Assembly: GCA_019022495.1 (NCBI GenBank)
Contig: JAFEKR010000025.1
Coordinates: 186,001-250,000, forward strand
Reading direction: 5' to 3'
From: Epichloe hybrida
Lineage: Eukaryota > Ascomycota > Sordariomycetes > Hypocreales > Clavicipitaceae
Length of the DNA stretch: 64,000 nt
A program made the translations under genes and the position numbers. Under the pieces are notes generated by a model that worked only from the letters and a program-made list of their open reading frames with translations, ran no database searches and was not told the origin of the DNA. Below are positions 11,011 to 19,230 of the stretch, in pieces (position 1 is the stretch's first letter; every line of letters begins with the position of its first letter).

Positions 11011-11887
11011 ATGGAAACAGCAAAGATCAGAGTGTTGCGAAACGAGTGTCTCGAGTAAGTGATCGGTTTATCCAGCCAAAAGCATACATGTTGGTCTATA
11101 GTCTGATTTTACATGGTCTAGCTTTAGTGGCCGATCCTTGGAGGTCATCGTTGGTGGCACTTCATTTCACGTCAACGAGAAGCTCATCTGTGCTGCATCG
11201 CCCTTTTTCGACAGGGCGTTCGGTGGCGAATGGGATGAGTCCAGGACCAGAACCATTGAACTCAGAGAACACGATGCCCAAGTATTTCGAACATACATGC
11301 ATTGGCTCTACCTTCAGAAACTCGCAGTACGAAACGATGCGCCCGGGTCCGTCGGTAACGAGGAGTACCTTCATTTAGCGAAAGCTTATGTATTGGGAGA
11401 TTTTCTATCAGATGGCGATTTCAAGGACGCTGTCATTGATGCCATTCTAGAGAAGAGCACCACGACGGCAAGCGATGGGAAAATATGGAGTCCAGTTGGG
11501 CCCGTCATTCGCCACATCTACGACAATACCCTGGGTTGCTCGCAAGCAAGGCAGCTCCTCGTAGATATTTATACGCGCAACGGTCACGGCAACTGGTTGC
11601 AGGACTGGGCACATCGAGATGATCTCCCAAAGGACTTTCTTCTCGACCTCGCAGTAGCTCTTCTCGACAAAAGATCAAGGCCGGTGCCCGCCATCCCGCT
11701 CGACCCATGTCGCTATCATCAGCATAAGTCCAACCGGAGCTGCTACAAAAACAAGACGCCTAGGAAAGAAGCAGCCCCGCCATCAGCAGCTTCTAGCTCT
11801 CCAATTAGAACAAGACGACGCGTGTCAGCGGCGGAGCGCGACAGGCTAAATTGCCCGGAGCAGCGCAAAAGAAGACATCTCGCGTGA
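11011..11887 (+). CDS. BTB/POZ domain protein
   Basis: Exons 11011-11054 and 11122-11887 give 269 aa. The intron (67 nt) has a GTAAGT donor and a TCTAG acceptor. The join restores a start codon to a frame that otherwise begins without ATG and gives METAKIRVLRNECLDFSG. The BTB fold follows: LEVIVGGTSFHVNEKLICAA, SPFFDRAFGGEW, ..VFRTYMHWLY. It matches the small fungal BTB proteins that hold little besides this domain. A helical middle and a basic C-terminal tail (RTRRRVSAAERDR, EQRKRR), which could be a nuclear targeting signal, complete the protein. Its partner and role are unknown. The start could lie elsewhere if there is a further 5' exon. Confidence 0.8.
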
Positions 11888-12227
11888 ACAACGAAGTTCT
11901 GCATACACTGACCGCAGGTGAGCTGTTCCAGCCTTGCGGGGCCAAGATTCCTTCCTGGTTGAGCGTTGGCTGCGTGTGGTGGCTGGTCAGCTGGTATCGA
12001 ACAAGGTCCAAAGTCTCTTGGTTGGTTCGAGAACAAAAAATAAATGTTGCAGGGAATGCTCTTGATTCTCCATATTGCGAATCCCAGCTTTAACATATAA
12101 TGAGTAGCCCTACTATGAGTGGCCAAAGGGGTTCTAGGTAAAGTTGGTCTTTGAGGAGTGGGTGAAGCATGCACTCTCGTTACGGTGAATTGTTGCGGAA
12201 AGGAAAAAAGTCACATCATGTTTGCAA
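11888..12227. other. Convergent intergenic region
   Basis: 3' ends of the BTB gene and of the Cps1-like gene. No coding-like frame or repeat seen. Confidence 0.35.
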
Positions 12228-13439
12228 CTATTGCTCTACATCACGCCCACCCCATGTATCTGCCGTCATTGTGAAAGCTGCCCAGAGATTGATGATGCCG
12301 TGCGCGTAACTGAAGAGAATCATGGCGGGAATGAACCTGATGTCCGACGGGTACCTTGCGAAATGCGGCCAGATCTTGACCGTTTTCTGGACCAGCGTCC
12401 ATGCAACAAATGCCCCCAAGGCTCTGCGTTGTACATGGCTTGACTCGGCTTTGAGAGCACGGCTCAGAAGATAATACAGGCCGCCGTCGACTAGTACGGC
12501 CGGCGTCATCAAAGTGCCGAGATATGTAGCATATGCTGTCCAGCAATGACGACGCCACCAATACGACTGCTGCATGACGACGGCCGAGTTTCCCTGCCAG
12601 TGCGATCGAGCCCATCGGAGGCACTGCGCCAGGAAGCGCGAGTCATCTGCCATTTCGGTGTAAAGCACAGCTTCCTCCGTGTATACAAGCTGGATTCTCC
12701 AGCCCTTTGCGTAAAACCACATTGTATATCTCTTGTCGTCTCCGGGTTTTATGCGTGTGCCCAGAAAGTCATCATTGATCAGGAAGTCGGCAAAGTCCTG
12801 GCCCTGCACGATCTGGGTTCGGCAAGCAAAGGTTCTGCCAGAGAGGGTCGAGACACCGCCGTCGATGTAGTTCGTCGACATGGTGTTGAAATTCCTTCGT
12901 TCCAGGTAGCACGCGCCCAGGAAGTTCCAGACTGTGGTATGGCGGTTCCGAATGGAGCGCTGGTTGGTCCCGGCAGCTCCCACCCGCGCATCTTCAAACG
13001 GCACGAGGAGATGGGCGAGAAACTTGGGATGCCACCGTACATCATCGTCGCAAAAGACACTTATTGATGTCTGAGTCTTCTTGATGCCTGCAATCTGCTG
13101 CAGCCTTCTGCCCAGCTTGGGCACGGTCACAATCACGATGCGTTTGGATCCCACGGCTTCTTTGATTTGCTGTGCTTTTGCGGCGTCGTTCTCGTGGACA
13201 AGCAGAATGATTTGATGGGGCTTATTTTCAATGATGGATTGCAGCGTTTCAGTTATGTCAATGTCAAGAATAGTAGGAAGCAAAACGGTAACATCAGCAG
13301 GCGTGAATAACGGCTCAGGGGCGAGATGGGCAGGTTTGATTCTAAAAAAAAAGACCCAGGCATGAACAACTGTGCGCAGATACCGAATAGCAAAGAGAAC
13401 CAGAAATAGGACCCCGTATCCTGAAGAGTACCAAGTCAT
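12228..13439 (-). CDS. Family 2 glycosyltransferase, Cps1/hyaluronan-synthase-like
   Basis: A single exon of 403 aa from ATG 13439. An N-terminal membrane anchor (GYGVLFLVLFAIRYL..) is followed by the GT2 catalytic domain. Its strand-initial VTVLLPTI, the acidic cluster SVFCDDDVRWHP (DxD-type metal/UDP site), the acceptor-site acidic pair INDDFLGTR and the processivity motif QCLRW (QxxRW) are all present. Two or three hydrophobic segments close the protein (TYLGTLMTPAVLVDGGLYYLL, IRFIPAMILFSYAHGIINLW). This is the fungal family of Cryptococcus Cps1p and related 'polysaccharide synthases', which polymerise nucleotide sugars at the membrane. The four key motifs suggest an active, processive enzyme; the polymer made is not predictable. 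It stands alone, with no other polysaccharide genes beside it. Confidence 0.9.
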   Translation of the reverse strand: MTWYSSGYGVLFLVLFAIRYLRTVVHAWVFFFRIKPAHLAPEPLFTPADVTVLLPTILDIDITETLQSIIENKPHQIILLVHENDAAKAQQIKEAVGSKRIVIVTVPKLGRRLQQIAGIKKTQTSISVFCDDDVRWHPKFLAHLLVPFEDARVGAAGTNQRSIRNRHTTVWNFLGACYLERRNFNTMSTNYIDGGVSTLSGRTFACRTQIVQGQDFADFLINDDFLGTRIKPGDDKRYTMWFYAKGWRIQLVYTEEAVLYTEMADDSRFLAQCLRWARSHWQGNSAVVMQQSYWWRRHCWTAYATYLGTLMTPAVLVDGGLYYLLSRALKAESSHVQRRALGAFVAWTLVQKTVKIWPHFARYPSDIRFIPAMILFSYAHGIINLWAAFTMTADTWGGRDVEQ

Positions 13440-13770
13440 GCTGAGTAAAGCAAGTAGTAAAGATGCAGGCGTTGACAGTCTGGAAAACGCGGGTTTGTTT
13501 GAGAAGGTTTATGTACTACAAGCTGAGGCTTTACAAAAAATCCGATTGTTTCTCTGTGGGATCAAGTGAGTTCTGATCCTTGGTATGTTACGCAACCTGG
13601 TCCGCGTCAACATCGTCCCAGTGCTGATATCCGCGTGAGAACTTTGCTAGGCTTATCCCGTTGGACCGTCAAGAGCCGGCAAAAGACATTGCATGATACG
13701 TAGACGGTCACCGTTCTACTATGAAACATACTTGTGCGCGGTGGAAGGAGCAACTTGCTGTTGCGCGAGA

Positions 13771-13835
13771 AAAGAGGCGCAGCCTGCTGGTAACTGATTT
13801 GTGCGTTTATTATCCGTCATATGCCTTGTAATATG
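13771..13835 (+). repeat. Diverged copy of the MITE arm
   Basis: AAGAGGCGCAG.. TTTGTGCGTTTATTATCC.. ATATGCC parallels the arm that starts at 13872 (AAGAGGCGTAG.. TTTGTGCGTTCATTATCCC.. ATATGCC) in direct orientation, about 100 bp upstream. It is probably an old, solitary or nested fragment of the same element. Confidence 0.6.
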
Positions 13836-13848
13836 CCACTAGTTCCTC

Positions 13849-14050
13849 GGCTTATAAGTATTGCATGAAATAAGAGGCGTAGTTATTTGTGCGTTCATTA
13901 TCCCTTATATGCCGTATAACATATTAAAAAGACATATTAAAAAGCATACAAGGGATATATGTTATACGGCATATAAGAAATAATAAATCCACAAGCTAGT
14001 AGCTAATTAGCTACGCCTCTTTTTTATGTAATAGTTATAACTTATAAGCC
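13849..14050. mobile_element. MITE-like palindromic element
   Basis: The left end GGCTTATAAG (13849) is mirrored by CTTATAAGCC at 14041-14050. Inside, AAGAGGCGTAG, the TTATTATC-type stretch and CTTATATGCCGTATAACAT on the left recur inverted on the right (ATGTTATACGGCATATAAG; CTACGCCTCTT). The arms are about 75-90 bp and surround a short AT-rich centre with the doubled motif CATATTAAAAAG. No transposase is encoded. This is the structure of a miniature inverted-repeat element; no clean target-site duplication could be read by eye. Confidence 0.65.
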
Positions 14051-14801
14051 TAGGAGGTCTACTATAGACCTAAAACTTCTACGTTTACATCTAGGAAGCC
14101 CTAGTAAAAACAGCGTTGGGTAACAACTACTACCTATCCCTGTCATTAATATGAGCAAAAAACAAACCATTCAAGTTCAATATTTACCACCCAGGAGCTA
14201 GGGGGTGTGTTGCAAGGCATACAAGAGATAACAAGCGCAAAAATTAGTGGCCAGGTCGGCACCTACGACACAAGGGCCAAACTGCGGGTCTCGGTATTTG
14301 CGTCATTCGGAACCGAGGACTTAATGGGAACTGGCTGAGTAATGATGACAGTCAAAGAGGATCAGCCGATGGCCAAAATCTTGTTAGTTCTTTCGGGATT
14401 CGCGGGGCCGTCCGTCCCGGCCCGGCCCACTTTGCTTCTGCGTCCATCTCCCGCTTCCGTGCCGCGGCCGGCGCTATTTCCGACAAGTTCCTTTTTCCTC
14501 CGGGCGTAACACGTCAAAAGACCACTCGGGACAGCACGTGTTCGAATCTCAGTGCTCATTCTCGACCTTGGGCTTTCCGTCTCAGTAGGCGTTCATTCGA
14601 CGGCCCAGAGGAACTCTGTCAAGCAGTTCGTTTTGCCATGGCTGGTGGTCTACATGAAGTTATGGAAAGGGGCATCTTTTCGACGCTACTGGGCATCTCT
14701 CAGAGAATAGAGACGCAGTTGCCTACAAGGCGTTTTCTCCAAAGAAATCAAATCTTGACCAAATCAGAGGACAGTGGAGAGACTATTGATTTCTTTTCAA
14801 A

Positions 14802-14829
14802 TTTTTTTTTTTTTTCAAAAAAAAAAAAA
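14802..14829. repeat. T14-C-A13 inverted homopolymer
   Basis: A run of 14 T is followed by a single C and 13 A, a near-perfect hairpin with a one-base loop. Its length may be inexact in the assembly. Confidence 0.8.
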
Positions 14830-14880
14830 CTACTCATTATGCCATGTCCCGTCGCCTGTGAATTCTCGTATAAGAAGTGC

Positions 14881-16026
14881 CTACTGCAAGTGTGCGAGCG
14901 ATAAGTGGTCGTCCGCTCTCTGCGCATGATTGAGATTCAAGAGGCTCAAGATTCGCTCAGTGGCAGAAAAGACTGCATCAATCTTACCCGACATGACTGA
15001 GAAGACCCGGCCGTCGCGAGACACATAGCAGCTTCGATCATCATGCGCTCCAACAAGTTTCGTCTTGACCGCGAGCTGCGGCCCATTGTAGCGGAATAGT
15101 CGTCGGAAATGAGGGAGATAATGCGCAACCTGCTCCTCCATCAATGCGCGCTTCTCGGCTATCGTCTCCGCATCCACAGTATCGCGAACCAAACGCGCCT
15201 CGTCCGGAGTGCGACACTGGGCAAGCGGTGTATGTGGGACGCTCGACAGTGTAAACAAGCCCGGCACCTCGGTCGGATACAGGGAGCATAACGGGCCGTC
15301 GACGAGCGTGACGGCGGGAAAGTCGACTGGCCCTTGGTAGTACAGAAGCAGGGTCGGTTCGTAGATGACTTCGACACTTGGGCGGCTGTAATGTCCCCAA
15401 GTTGCATCTACGGCGTAGTCGAACCTCTCCCCGTCGACAAACACCCCGTCACCCGTGTTCCGGACCTCGATGATCCGCTTGCCTAGCTCAAGCACGTCAC
15501 CCAGCACTGATTCAAAGTAGTCTCGGGCTTTATCCTGTAGAATAACGCGCTCCATTGTACAAATGGCCCCGTCGACATTAGTCAGCGTTACGACGTCGTG
15601 GGGTGCGCCTTCGGAAAAGCTCATTTCGCTCGACGACATGATGAAGCAATACGTGTTGTAGTCTAGTAATGATTCTCTTGAAGGAACTGCATATATATTA
15701 TGAGGAACTGGCCGACTCAGGTGCGAGTATTGTTCGACAAAACGTTTGAAACCGCTGCGGGACTGCGCGCGAGTACCACTGTGACGAGGGTAGTGGTATC
15801 CCATGTGTAAACGGCACTGGTTATTTCCAGACGCAGCTTTAAGAAGCGCATCATTCTGTTCGAAAAGCTTCACCTTGAAACCTAGAGACCGGAGGGTGAG
15901 TGCGATATGGCAGCCATACCAACCGCCTCCAATAATAGCAACGCTCTCAGGAGATGCCTTGGCACATGCAGACATGTTGGATGAACTTGATAAATACAGG
16001 GCTGCCTTTAAGCCAAGAGTGATCAT
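14881..16026 (-). CDS. FAD-dependent oxidoreductase (DAO-like)
   Basis: A single exon of 381 aa from ATG 16026. A second ATG at 15975 (MSACAKASPES) would place the dinucleotide fold at the more usual distance, so it may be the true start. The Rossmann motif VAIIGGGWYGCHIALTLRSLGF (GxGxxG) and the following acidic residue in VKLFEQN bind FAD. The C-terminal RDGRVFSVMSGKIDAVFSATE resembles the second FAD-contact segment of D-amino-acid-oxidase-type flavoproteins. There is no signal peptide or membrane anchor, so a soluble flavoprotein is likely. The segment HMGYHYPRHSGTRAQSRSG resembles a group of flavoproteins found in bacteria and scattered fungi. Substrate is unknown. The gene is isolated between two repeat-bearing spacers and lacks introns, compatible with horizontal acquisition but not proof of it. 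Confidence 0.85.
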   Translation of the reverse strand: MITLGLKAALYLSSSSNMSACAKASPESVAIIGGGWYGCHIALTLRSLGFKVKLFEQNDALLKAASGNNQCRLHMGYHYPRHSGTRAQSRSGFKRFVEQYSHLSRPVPHNIYAVPSRESLLDYNTYCFIMSSSEMSFSEGAPHDVVTLTNVDGAICTMERVILQDKARDYFESVLGDVLELGKRIIEVRNTGDGVFVDGERFDYAVDATWGHYSRPSVEVIYEPTLLLYYQGPVDFPAVTLVDGPLCSLYPTEVPGLFTLSSVPHTPLAQCRTPDEARLVRDTVDAETIAEKRALMEEQVAHYLPHFRRLFRYNGPQLAVKTKLVGAHDDRSCYVSRDGRVFSVMSGKIDAVFSATERILSLLNLNHAQRADDHLSLAHLQ

Positions 16027-17035
16027 GTCCCCTTTTTCATCTTGCAGCAGCAGTGTTTAGTTCTTTATATTCAACCCGTGGTCAACCCGCAAGGATCCCA
16101 GGTCCGTTGACTCATGGCGCTCACATAGCCAGGTCCTCGCATGGCGCTGAATAGCCCTATGACTTACAACATCAGGGTTCCGCTGGGCATTACACCAACA
16201 AAGTTGATGTTGGTTTAGGGTCACCCTGGGGCGGCTCTGTTACTACCCAACTCACTAAAATCGACGATCCTTCTGAAAAGTCACTTTGCACTAGCCTTGG
16301 CCTTCACTTCGTAGCAGTCAGATTTCTGTTAAGGACCTTGGCCTTACTGGGGAGCGGCCGATGAGGGTGGTGTTCTGCAAAGGGAGGGAAGGGGGAACTA
16401 ATGTAGTGGCGAAAGTCTGTAGGTGAAGTCCTCGAAATGATAAATCATGTTCAATTCTGCGCGTAGCCTTAATCTGGCCCAATAGTATCTTGCATTAGCC
16501 AATCACCTTCTGCATGAGATTTGTCATCTTTTCTCGCATGCTTAGGAATAGGCTGCGTGAGAGCAGGAAGCTAGCACGTTTCTATAGGGAAAGGCCTTAC
16601 AATAATAAATCATATTGAATTCTGTGCGTCGCCTTAATCTGGCCCATCGACCTCTTGCGTAAGCCAATAAAGTCTTGCATGAGCCAATCACCTCCTGCAT
16701 GAGATTAGTTATCTTCTCTCACATGCTTAGGAATATGCCATGTGAGGAAGCCGGCATGATCCTGCAGGCAAAGGACTTGAAACAATAAATCATCTTACGT
16801 TTTAATAATCTCTCGCATGAGATTCGTCATCTTCTTGCGAATGCTCAGGAGTAGGCTGTGTGAGGCCGGGAAGCCGGCACGTTTCTGTCAATCCATGGTC
16901 CGACTGGGAATTTGCCGACGAGGCTAGTGTTCCATTAAGGGAGGGGAAATAAAAAGTTACCAAATTACAGTAACTAGCCTGCTTGCGGAATCGGATCCTA
17001 CGTATGGGCAAGTCCTAAGCAAGCTCGCTTCCCGA
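16027..17035. other. Spacer with degenerate repeats
   Basis: About 1 kb without a gene. It holds the tandem array at 16433-16890. It also holds a flanking motif present on both sides: ..GGCCTTACTGGGGAGCGGCCGATGAG.. near 16340 and GGTCCGACTGGGAATTTGCCGACGAG.. near 16890. Confidence 0.5.
16433..16890. repeat. Degenerate tandem repeat, unit about 165-185 bp, ~2.6 copies
   Basis: Each unit starts with AATAAATCAT and goes on with CGCCTTAATCTGGCCCA (first two copies), CTCNTGCATGAGATT.., ATCTTCTCNCATGCTTAGGAATA and AAGCCGGCACG. Copies begin near 16433, 16599 and 16780. They differ by many substitutions and small indels, so the array is old or has been mutated. No protein frame is conserved across copies. 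Confidence 0.7.
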
Positions 17036-18318
17036 TTAATACACTTGATTCGTGACTGATTCTGGGTATCGGACCTCTCCCCCGGACAAGATGCTCTCCA
17101 TGATCTCCATGGTCAGGATGGTCTCACTAAGAGGCAGCGTCTGGCTCTCCAATTCTCCATCTCTGATACACCTTGCACATTCATCCGCCTCCCAATAGAG
17201 TCCATGGCCCCAATTGTCCCTGCTTACATCCTTGGGAATCGTGCATTCTTCCGTCTCGATTCGACCATGGCCATCTTTCCTGATGACGCAGTATTTCTTG
17301 GGTTTGAAAGCCGGGCCAAAAACCTGGATCTCGCCGGCCGAGCCCTGGATTCTAACGGGAGGCCCAGCAGTAAAGTCGTAGTCTGCGCCAGAGGCTATCC
17401 GCAATGATGTCATGCCGATACCCATGGTCTTGTGTCGTGGGAACTGAATGATGAAACTCGCCATTTCGTCAACGCCAGTCGAATATTTGTTGACTGCGGA
17501 TACTACGCAAGGCGTTTCCTTGTCCCCCTCTTGCTGGAGATGATACAGGATTTGCATGATCCATGTGAGGGAATAAATACCGAGATCGAGCATAGCGCCG
17601 CCACCAAGGTCAAGTTTGACCAAGCGATGACTATTGTCGAGCTCGCCACGTCTCTCTGGCGATTCTAGATTTAGAGAGTTGTCCGCTGCCAGTATGAATT
17701 AGTAAATCTAAACCTAAGAGTTGCGTGTATGCAACAGGGTGCAACTGTACTTGCCCATCACTCGATACACGGCGCCAATCGCGCCGGACGCGACCAAAGC
17801 CCGAATCTTGGCACAGAGCGGGAAGAATCGAGTCCATACAGCCTCCAGAAGGAAAACCCGCTTCGCCCTGGCAGCAGTTACGAGTGCTCGGGCTTGCGAG
17901 GCCGTGACTGTCAGGGCTTTCTCGCACAGGACCGCTTTGCCTGCCTCGATGGCCATCATGGCATTCTGGAAGTGATGACTGACTGGTGTAGCGATGTAGA
18001 CTATATCTATATCCGAATCGACAACCAGCTCAGCGTACGAAGCGTACAATTTCACCTCGTGCGGCGCTTTGACTTTGGCGCAGAAGTCGGCTGCTTTCTG
18101 CAGAGAGCTTGAGGACGCAATCGCGGCGACCTGGTGGCGTACATCACGAACGCCTCGGGTCGAGGGGTTGGTGAGTAGATCCTTGACGAAGCCTGTGAGA
18201 GATATTATTATGCTCAAACTCTGGGAAAACGAGAGGGGGAAAGGGAATGCATACGTCCGGCAACGTGACCAGTTGCCATGATACCCCATCGAAGCGTGAA
18301 AGGGACTGCATCTGCCAT
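17036..18318 (-). CDS. Gfo/Idh/MocA-family NAD(P) oxidoreductase (dihydrodiol / D-xylose dehydrogenase type)
   Basis: Exons 18318-18255, 18192-17755 and 17685-17036 give 383 aa. Intron 1 (62 nt) is GT-AG. Intron 2 (17686-17754) can only be removed in frame with a GC donor (GCAAGT), and has branch TACTAAT and acceptor GGCAG. The product starts MADAVPFTLRWGIMATGHVAGRF, the N-terminal dinucleotide-binding strand and loop (WGIMATGHVAG). It continues with DIDIVYIATPVSHHFQNAMMA and AVLCEKALTVTASQA, the family's EKP-like loop with its catalytic-site lysine. A GGGAMLDLGIYSL segment begins the C-terminal substrate domain. The family oxidises sugars or dihydrodiols with NAD(P)+; in fungi this branch is usually annotated as D-xylose 1-dehydrogenase or trans-dihydrodiol dehydrogenase. 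Cytosolic, as no targeting signal is seen. Substrate is uncertain. Confidence 0.9.
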
Positions 18319-18695
18319 GATGGGCGACTTTGGTGCCAATTCTCACCACGACTGAAAGTGATGCATTCTCAAGATGCACCACGGCGAAATATAGTTTGAT
18401 TGGGAGGAAAAAACTGGATGGTTCCACTTCCTCAGGTGCAGATGCTTTGGCTCAACCTCTTCCAAAACTGCTGGATGAACAAGAGGCAGATTTCGGCCCC
18501 CACACTTTTGAGGGTACTTATATAGTGCTTTTATTCTATTCTTATCATTTATGACAAACTTGGTAGACATCCCCTCGAAGATACGAGCAAGAGGTCGTTA
18601 AACCATTTATAATTATCTTTCGAGTCGACATAACCCTTCACCATACCTTCATGTCCCTCCTCAGCGGCCCATGAAGGCCGTCTTCAAGACCGCCT
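18319..18695. other. Intergenic region
   Basis: The 377 bp upstream of the dehydrogenase carry its promoter; no other gene or repeat is apparent. Confidence 0.35.
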
Positions 18696-18880
18696 CTACA
18701 CGCCATTCTTGTCTGGCTTTCTCTGAGCTGCAGCACCCACGATAGATGCACCTCCGATTGTTGCGGTGGTGTTTGGCATTTTCTCTGGTTTGAATTCGTT
18801 GGTTGGGATATCTATGGCGTGGAGACAACTTCAGCACAATGAGATTTGCTTGTCACTCACCCCTTGGCGCAAAGTCATTC
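18696..18880 (-). pseudogene. 3' fragment of a truncated, unidentified gene
   Basis: Two short pieces splice neatly: 18880-18861 reading ..PYPWNDFAPR and 18811-18696 reading DIPTNEFKPEKMPNTT.. to a TAG stop. A 49-nt intron lies between them, with a GTGAGT donor and a CCATAG acceptor in matching phase. Going upstream, the frame hits a TAA within about ten codons and no other exon can be found before the GDE1-like gene. The sequence has the look of a conserved C-terminal tail, but I cannot name the parent family. The AT-rich sequence upstream may be a mobile-element insertion that removed the rest. Confidence 0.4.
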
Positions 18881-19230
18881 CATGGGTATGGAATAATAAA
18901 TTAGTTTGAAAATGTATTTCAGGGTCTCTCAAGGTGATCCTAAAAGCTAATTTGTCCTTAAAATTGTAACGGTCCAAGCGAGTATACTGACAACTGGCTA
19001 GGATGACTACTACAACTATCTAGAAGCTAGAGAGGAAAGAGAAAATAAAACAAGAAAGGAGAGCTTGAAAGCTTAAGAAGAGAGTAGTAACAGTCTCGCT
19101 TGCGGTTGGTCCGGGCCTAGCATAAATCGCAAAGTCTGCAAAACTGTTGCTCTCAATTTCTATACATGTACATAGGTTTTGTGTGTTGGTTTCTGTTTGC
19201 ATAGTTTTGCTCCTTGTTTCAAATGCGTTG
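18881..19230. other. Intergenic region, possible LTR-type remnant
   Basis: From 18965 the sequence begins TGTAACGGTCCAAGCG and runs through purine-rich stretches (GAGAGGAAAGAGAAAATAAAAC) to GGTTGGTCCGGGCCTAG. TGTAACGGTCC-type beginnings occur in fungal Copia LTRs. No matching second LTR, primer site or coding remnant is present, so this is a weak call. Confidence 0.2.

Larger units (their letters stand above)
13440..14880. other. Long AT-rich spacer with mobile-element remnants
   Basis: About 1.4 kb with no credible gene. It contains the MITE-like palindrome at 13849-14050, a third degenerate copy of its arm at 13771-13835 and a T14-C-A13 inverted homopolymer at 14802-14829. Short frames around 14360-14900 have no coding character. 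Confidence 0.5.

Noticed and set aside
14515..14555. tRNA-like TTCGAATC stretch
   Set aside because: The flanking bases do not form a T-stem and no acceptor or anticodon arm could be found.
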